From: CAINVV01 sp964506325
Lineage (GTDB): Bacteria; Bacteroidota; Bacteroidia; Bacteroidales; Prolixibacteraceae
Assembly: GCA_964506325.1 (NCBI GenBank)
Contig: CAZDLO010000146.1
Span: forward strand, 1 to 7,462
Direction of reading: 5' to 3'
Length of the DNA stretch: 7,462 bases
Positions 4,390 to 7,462 of the stretch are shown here, piece by piece; positions within the stretch are counted from its first letter, which is position 1, and the number at the start of each line of letters is the position of its first letter. Below the pieces are notes generated by a model that worked only from the letters and a program-made list of their open reading frames with translations, was not told the DNA's origin and ran no database searches. A program made the translations under genes and the position numbers.

Positions 4390-7026
4390 ATGACAAAGGA
4401 AATTCCCTTGAAATACGATCCGGTAGCAGTAGAGGACAAATGGTACAGCTTCTGGATGGAGCAGAATTTTTTCCATTCGGAACCAGATGACCGTGAGCCA
4501 TATACAATTGTTATACCGCCACCCAATGTTACCGGGGTACTTCATATGGGGCACATGCTGAACAATACCATCCAGGATGTCCTGGTGCGTCGTGCCAGGA
4601 TGCTTGGGAAAAACGGATGCTGGGTTCCGGGTACTGATCATGCCTCTATCGCAACCGAAGCCAAGGTAGTTGATAAACTGCTGAAAGAGGGAATCAGGAA
4701 AGACAGCCTTACGAGGGATGAATTCCTGGCACATGCCTGGGAGTGGACGCACAAGCATGGCGGTATTATCCTTGAACAGCTAAAGAAACTTGGGGCATCC
4801 TGCGACTGGGACCGCACTGCCTTCACGATGGACGAAATACGCTCTGCCTCCGTAATCCGTACTTTTGTTGATCTTTACAACAAGGGTTATGTATACAGGG
4901 GAGTCAGGATGGTCAACTGGGATCCTGCAGCAAAAACTGCCTTGTCAGACGAAGAGGTCATCTTCCGGGAAGAACAATCCAAATTGTATTATGTTCGTTA
5001 TCTTGTGGAAGGTACTTCAGATCAGTATATTACGGTAGCAACCACACGCCCGGAGACCATTTTGGGTGACACTGCAGTTTGTGTCAATCCTGCCGACGAA
5101 AGGTTCAGTCACCTGGCCGGGAAAAGAGTACTCGTTCCGTTGGTAAACCGCAGTGTACCGGTTATTCAGGACGATTATGTCGAGATGGACTTTGGAACCG
5201 GGTGCCTTAAAATCACCCCGGCGCACGATACCAACGACTATGAAATAGGGATCAGGCACAATCTTGAAGTAATAGATACCTTTAACGATGACGGAACCCT
5301 GAGTGCAAAGGCTCAGCTTCTGGTGGGGGTGGATCGTTTTGAGGCAAGGAAACAGATTGTCCCGATGCTGGAAGCTGCCGGCAACCTTGTGAAAATTGAG
5401 GATTACAACAACAAGGTGGGATATTCGGAAAGAACTCATGTTCCGATCGAACCCAAACTTTCTGCCCAGTGGTTCCTCCGGATGAGTGATCTAGCCAAAC
5501 CTGCACTTGAGGCAGTTGAAAGCGATACCATCCGTTTCTATCCTTCCAAATTCAAGAATCTTTACCGCCATTGGATGGAGAACATCAAGGATTGGTGTAT
5601 CTCGCGTCAGCTCTGGTGGGGGCATCGTATCCCTGTATACTATCTTCAGGATGGCTCATTTGTAGTGGCTGAGAATGAGGAAACGGCTCTGGAGATGGCC
5701 CGGCAGCAAACTGGCAATGCCTCCCTGCAGTTGCAGGATCTTCGCCAGGATGAGGATGTGCTGGATACCTGGGCCTCCTCGTGGCTTTGGCCAATCTCGG
5801 TTTTTGAAAAGGAAGATCTTTCAGATACCCGTGACCTGGATTATTACTATCCGACCAACGACCTGGTAACTGCCCCGGAAATAATATTTTTCTGGGTGGC
5901 AAGGATGGTAATTGCCGGTTATGAATACAAGGGTACCCTGCCATTCAGGAATGTCTATTTCACAGGTATTGTTCGTGACAAGCAGAGAAGAAAGATGTCC
6001 AAATCATTGGGAAATTCACCCGATCCACTCGATCTGATTGCCAAATACGGTGCAGACGGAGTGCGTGTCGGTATGCTGCTTTGCTCTCCTGCCGGGAATG
6101 ATATATTGTTTGATGAATCATTGACAGACCAGGGCAGGGGATTCCTGACAAAAGTCTGGAACTCTTTCAGGTTGATCAATGGCTGGGAGATTGATGACAA
6201 GCTTCCGCAGCCTGAACATTCCAGGTTGGGTATCGGATGGTTCAGGTCTCGCCTGGATGAAACCATCCTTCAGATGGATGACCATTTTGAAAAATACAGG
6301 CTGAATGATGCCCTGATGACTATCTATGCAACCATACGCGATGAATTTTCAGGCTGGTTGCTTGAAATAATCAAACCCGCCTATCAACAGCCGATCGACC
6401 GTAAAACCTATTCGGAAGTTATAGCAATGCTGGATGAGTTACTCAGGTTGCTGCACCCGTTCATGCCATTTATCAGCGAGGAGATCTGGCAATTGATTGG
6501 AGAGCGCAAAACCGGAGAATCTGTTATGATGGCTTCCTGGCCAACCCCCTCCGGGAATGATGGCGAAATCTGTGAAAGGTTCGAACTTGCCAAGGAGGTT
6601 GTTTCCGGCATCCGTACCATCAGAAAGGAGAAAAATATTGCCATGAGGGAGGTAATTGAACTTTATATTATCCCGGGTGAGAAGGGGCATGCTCCCGAAT
6701 TCGGCGAGGTGGTGGCTAAGTTGGGCAATGTTTCGAAGATGGAGATCCGTGCCGAGGAGGTTCCCGGGGCCGTAGGTTTTATGGTCAAAGCAACTGCCTA
6801 CTATGTACCGTTGGAAGGCAATGTGGATATTGAGGCAGAGGTGGCTAAAATCAATGAAGAGCTCGCTTACCTCCGGGGATTCCTGGAAGGCGTTGTCAGG
6901 AAACTCGGCAACGAGAAATTTGTGGCAAGCGCTCCGGCCAAAGTTGTTGAAACGGAAAGAAAAAAACAGGCAGATGCCGAAGAAAAAATCAGGATACTGG
7001 AAGAGCGGCGAAATACCTTGCGTTAG
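4390..7026 (+). CDS. valS: Valyl-tRNA synthetase
   Basis: Charges tRNA(Val) with valine and edits mischarged threonine; a monomeric class I enzyme in the cytoplasm. At 878 residues it has full family length. In order: an N-terminal segment YDPVAVEDKWYSFW (9-22); the HIGH motif HMGH (52-55) in PPPNVTGVLHMGHMLNN; the CP1 editing domain with TTRPET (218-223) and PAHDTND (277-283); the WCISRQLWWGHRIPV region; DVLDTWASSWLWP; the KMSKS loop (535-539); the anticodon-binding domain opening near W590-N591; and a charged coiled-coil tRNA arm at the C-terminus (about 806-878). All expected parts are present with no frameshift. The ATG at 4390 fits the family N-terminus; it is preceded by an AT-rich leader with a palindrome rather than a Shine-Dalgarno site. 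The TAG stop (7024-7026) is also the first three bases of a heptad repeat array, and a strong terminator follows. Confidence 0.98.
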   Translation: MTKEIPLKYDPVAVEDKWYSFWMEQNFFHSEPDDREPYTIVIPPPNVTGVLHMGHMLNNTIQDVLVRRARMLGKNGCWVPGTDHASIATEAKVVDKLLKEGIRKDSLTRDEFLAHAWEWTHKHGGIILEQLKKLGASCDWDRTAFTMDEIRSASVIRTFVDLYNKGYVYRGVRMVNWDPAAKTALSDEEVIFREEQSKLYYVRYLVEGTSDQYITVATTRPETILGDTAVCVNPADERFSHLAGKRVLVPLVNRSVPVIQDDYVEMDFGTGCLKITPAHDTNDYEIGIRHNLEVIDTFNDDGTLSAKAQLLVGVDRFEARKQIVPMLEAAGNLVKIEDYNNKVGYSERTHVPIEPKLSAQWFLRMSDLAKPALEAVESDTIRFYPSKFKNLYRHWMENIKDWCISRQLWWGHRIPVYYLQDGSFVVAENEETALEMARQQTGNASLQLQDLRQDEDVLDTWASSWLWPISVFEKEDLSDTRDLDYYYPTNDLVTAPEIIFFWVARMVIAGYEYKGTLPFRNVYFTGIVRDKQRRKMSKSLGNSPDPLDLIAKYGADGVRVGMLLCSPAGNDILFDESLTDQGRGFLTKVWNSFRLINGWEIDDKLPQPEHSRLGIGWFRSRLDETILQMDDHFEKYRLNDALMTIYATIRDEFSGWLLEIIKPAYQQPIDRKTYSEVIAMLDELLRLLHPFMPFISEEIWQLIGERKTGESVMMASWPTPSGNDGEICERFELAKEVVSGIRTIRKEKNIAMREVIELYIIPGEKGHAPEFGEVVAKLGNVSKMEIRAEEVPGAVGFMVKATAYYVPLEGNVDIEAEVAKINEELAYLRGFLEGVVRKLGNEKFVASAPAKVVETERKKQADAEEKIRILEERRNTLR

Positions 7027-7072
7027 AGATTAGAGATTAGACATGAGATAAAAGACATGATACATGAGAGTT
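7024..7072 (-). repeat. Degenerate 7-bp repeat array starting on the valS stop codon
   Basis: Seven in-phase heptads on the plus strand: TAGAGAT (7024), TAGAGAT (7031), TAGACAT (7038), GAGATAA (7045), AAGACAT (7052), GATACAT (7059), GAGAGTT (7066). The first three bases are the valS stop. In reverse complement the units (ATCTCTA, ATGTCTA, ATGTCTT and so on) resemble the forward heptads at 7179-7206 beyond the terminator, so the two arrays face each other. Confidence 0.7.
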
Positions 7073-7078
7073 AAGTGA

Positions 7079-7120
7079 ATAAAAATGGGCATTTACCAGG
7101 TGGTAGATGCCCATTTTTAT
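7079..7120. terminator. Strong bidirectional intrinsic terminator after valS
   Basis: ATAAAAATGGGCAT (7079-7092) and ATGCCCATTTTTAT (7107-7120) are perfect 14-bp inverted repeats. The stem extends inward by a wobble pair and TACC/GGTA pairing (7094-7097 with 7102-7105), leaving the 4-nt loop AGGT (7098-7101). The GC core is flanked by A5 on the left and T5 on the right, so it can end transcription from either side. It ends the valS transcript 53 nt after the stop codon. Confidence 0.92.
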
Positions 7121-7143
7121 AGCACGAACAACTCCTGCCCCCA

Positions 7144-7220
7144 CTCATAACTCATAACTCATAACTCATAACTCCGGCTCATGTCTCTTGTCTTATGTCT
7201 TATCTCTCTTTTTATCTCTT
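7144..7220 (+). repeat. Heptad array: CTCATAA x4 followed by diverged 7-bp units
   Basis: Four perfect CTCATAA units (7144-7171) are identical to the array at 1-63. They are followed by diverged heptads TCATGTC (7179), TCTTGTC (7186), TTATGTC (7193), TTATCTC (7200), TCTTTTT (7207) and ATCTCTT (7214). One 6-nt block at 7173-7178 interrupts the register. The sequence passes directly into the palindromic element at 7218. Confidence 0.8.
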
Positions 7221-7363
7221 TTTGTCGTCACAAAAAGTAACCAAAAAATACCTGACAAAAAGAACTTGCTCCGCCTGCGGCTTCGCGCGGACAGCTTTTT
7301 GTCCCAATGGAAGGGTTTGTTTACGCTTCGCGGTGTTTCGTCCGGCCTATAGCAAGTCAGGTA
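7218..7363. repeat. Nested palindromic intergenic element, probably a dispersed repeat
   Basis: A 146-bp block with several nested inverted repeats. CTTTTTGT (7218-7225) pairs with ACAAAAAG (7230-7237). TACCTGA (7249-7255) plus CTTGCT (7265-7270) pair with AGCAAG (7351-7356) plus TCAGGTA (7357-7363). GACAAAAAG (7254-7262) pairs with CTTTTTGTC (7295-7303). Inside is a GC-rich hairpin, TCCGC and GCG pairing with CGC and GCGGA (7270-7291), with a 2-nt bulge and a GCTT loop. The GC-rich core contrasts with its AT-rich flanks. It resembles non-coding palindromic repeats (MITE-like or REP-like) that I recall in Bacteroidota intergenic DNA, but copy number cannot be judged from one window. No transposase is present. 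Confidence 0.55.
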
Positions 7364-7426
7364 ATTTTATTATCAGCACATTAGCCCTGGCCAATTTCTC
7401 AGCGTTACTCTGTGATATTTTTTTTA

Positions 7427-7462
7427 TTACACAGAGTCACACAGAGAGAATACGGAGTTACA
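7427..7462. repeat. Degenerate ~10-bp tandem repeat (TTACACAGAG-like), cut by window end
   Basis: Units TTACACAGAG (7427), TCACACAGAG (7437), AGAATACGGAG (7447) and a partial TTACA (7458) follow one another. A reverse-complement match ACTCTGTG at 7407-7414 pairs with CACAGAGT (7430-7437) across a T-rich loop. Similar CACAGAG/CGGAG repeats are, from memory, found between genes in many environmental bacteria. The array continues beyond the window. Nothing recognisable lies between 7364 and 7406. Confidence 0.55.

Noticed and set aside
6803..7033. 76-codon plus-strand frame overlapping the end of valS
   Set aside because: It is an out-of-frame shadow of the valS C-terminal coiled-coil region.
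7308..7385. 25-codon ORF starting ATG at 7308 in the palindromic element
   Set aside because: Very short, lies across inverted repeat arms, and has no ribosome-binding or family evidence.

Overview
The window looks like a piece of a Bacteroidota chromosome, probably Bacteroidales or a close relative. The reasons are perfect matches to the Bacteroidota -7 promoter element TAnnTTTG in the intergenic regions, AT-rich leaders without clear Shine-Dalgarno sites, a valyl-tRNA synthetase with the DHASIATEAKV form of its active-site region, and a tryptophanyl-tRNA synthetase with KMGKS. This placement is inferred from sequence features and remembered family members, not from a search.

Layout: positions 1-63 are a perfect 7-bp tandem array, CTCATAA x9, that runs into the 3' end of a leftward mannose-6-phosphate isomerase gene (manA, 58-1047). 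Upstream of manA in the same direction is a small Dabb-family gene (1071-1373), so Dabb and manA form a likely two-gene operon. A divergent intergenic region (1374-1612) separates it from rightward uridine kinase (udk, 1613-2236) and a predicted PolB-like 3'-5' exonuclease (2281-3006), probably co-transcribed. After a 260-nt gap with a good promoter come trpS (3267-4262) and valS (4390-7026). A strong bidirectional terminator hairpin (7079-7120) closes the block. The rest (7121-7462) holds no convincing gene: it contains more 7-bp repeats, a nested palindromic element (7218-7363) and an approximately 10-bp degenerate repeat running off the end.

The genes are ordinary housekeeping functions: sugar-phosphate metabolism, pyrimidine salvage, nucleic-acid processing and tRNA charging. 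No defence system, mobile element with a transposase, CRISPR array or biosynthetic cluster is visible.

The most notable pattern is in the spaces between genes. At least five separate arrays have a 7-nt period, with different and often degenerate unit sequences, and several meet gene boundaries exactly. The manA stop codon lies inside a repeat unit, the valS stop codon is the first three bases of a repeat array, and heptad arrays lie directly upstream of the udk and trpS start codons. This resembles the heptanucleotide short tandem repeats described in cyanobacteria, but here the period is conserved while the unit differs between sites.
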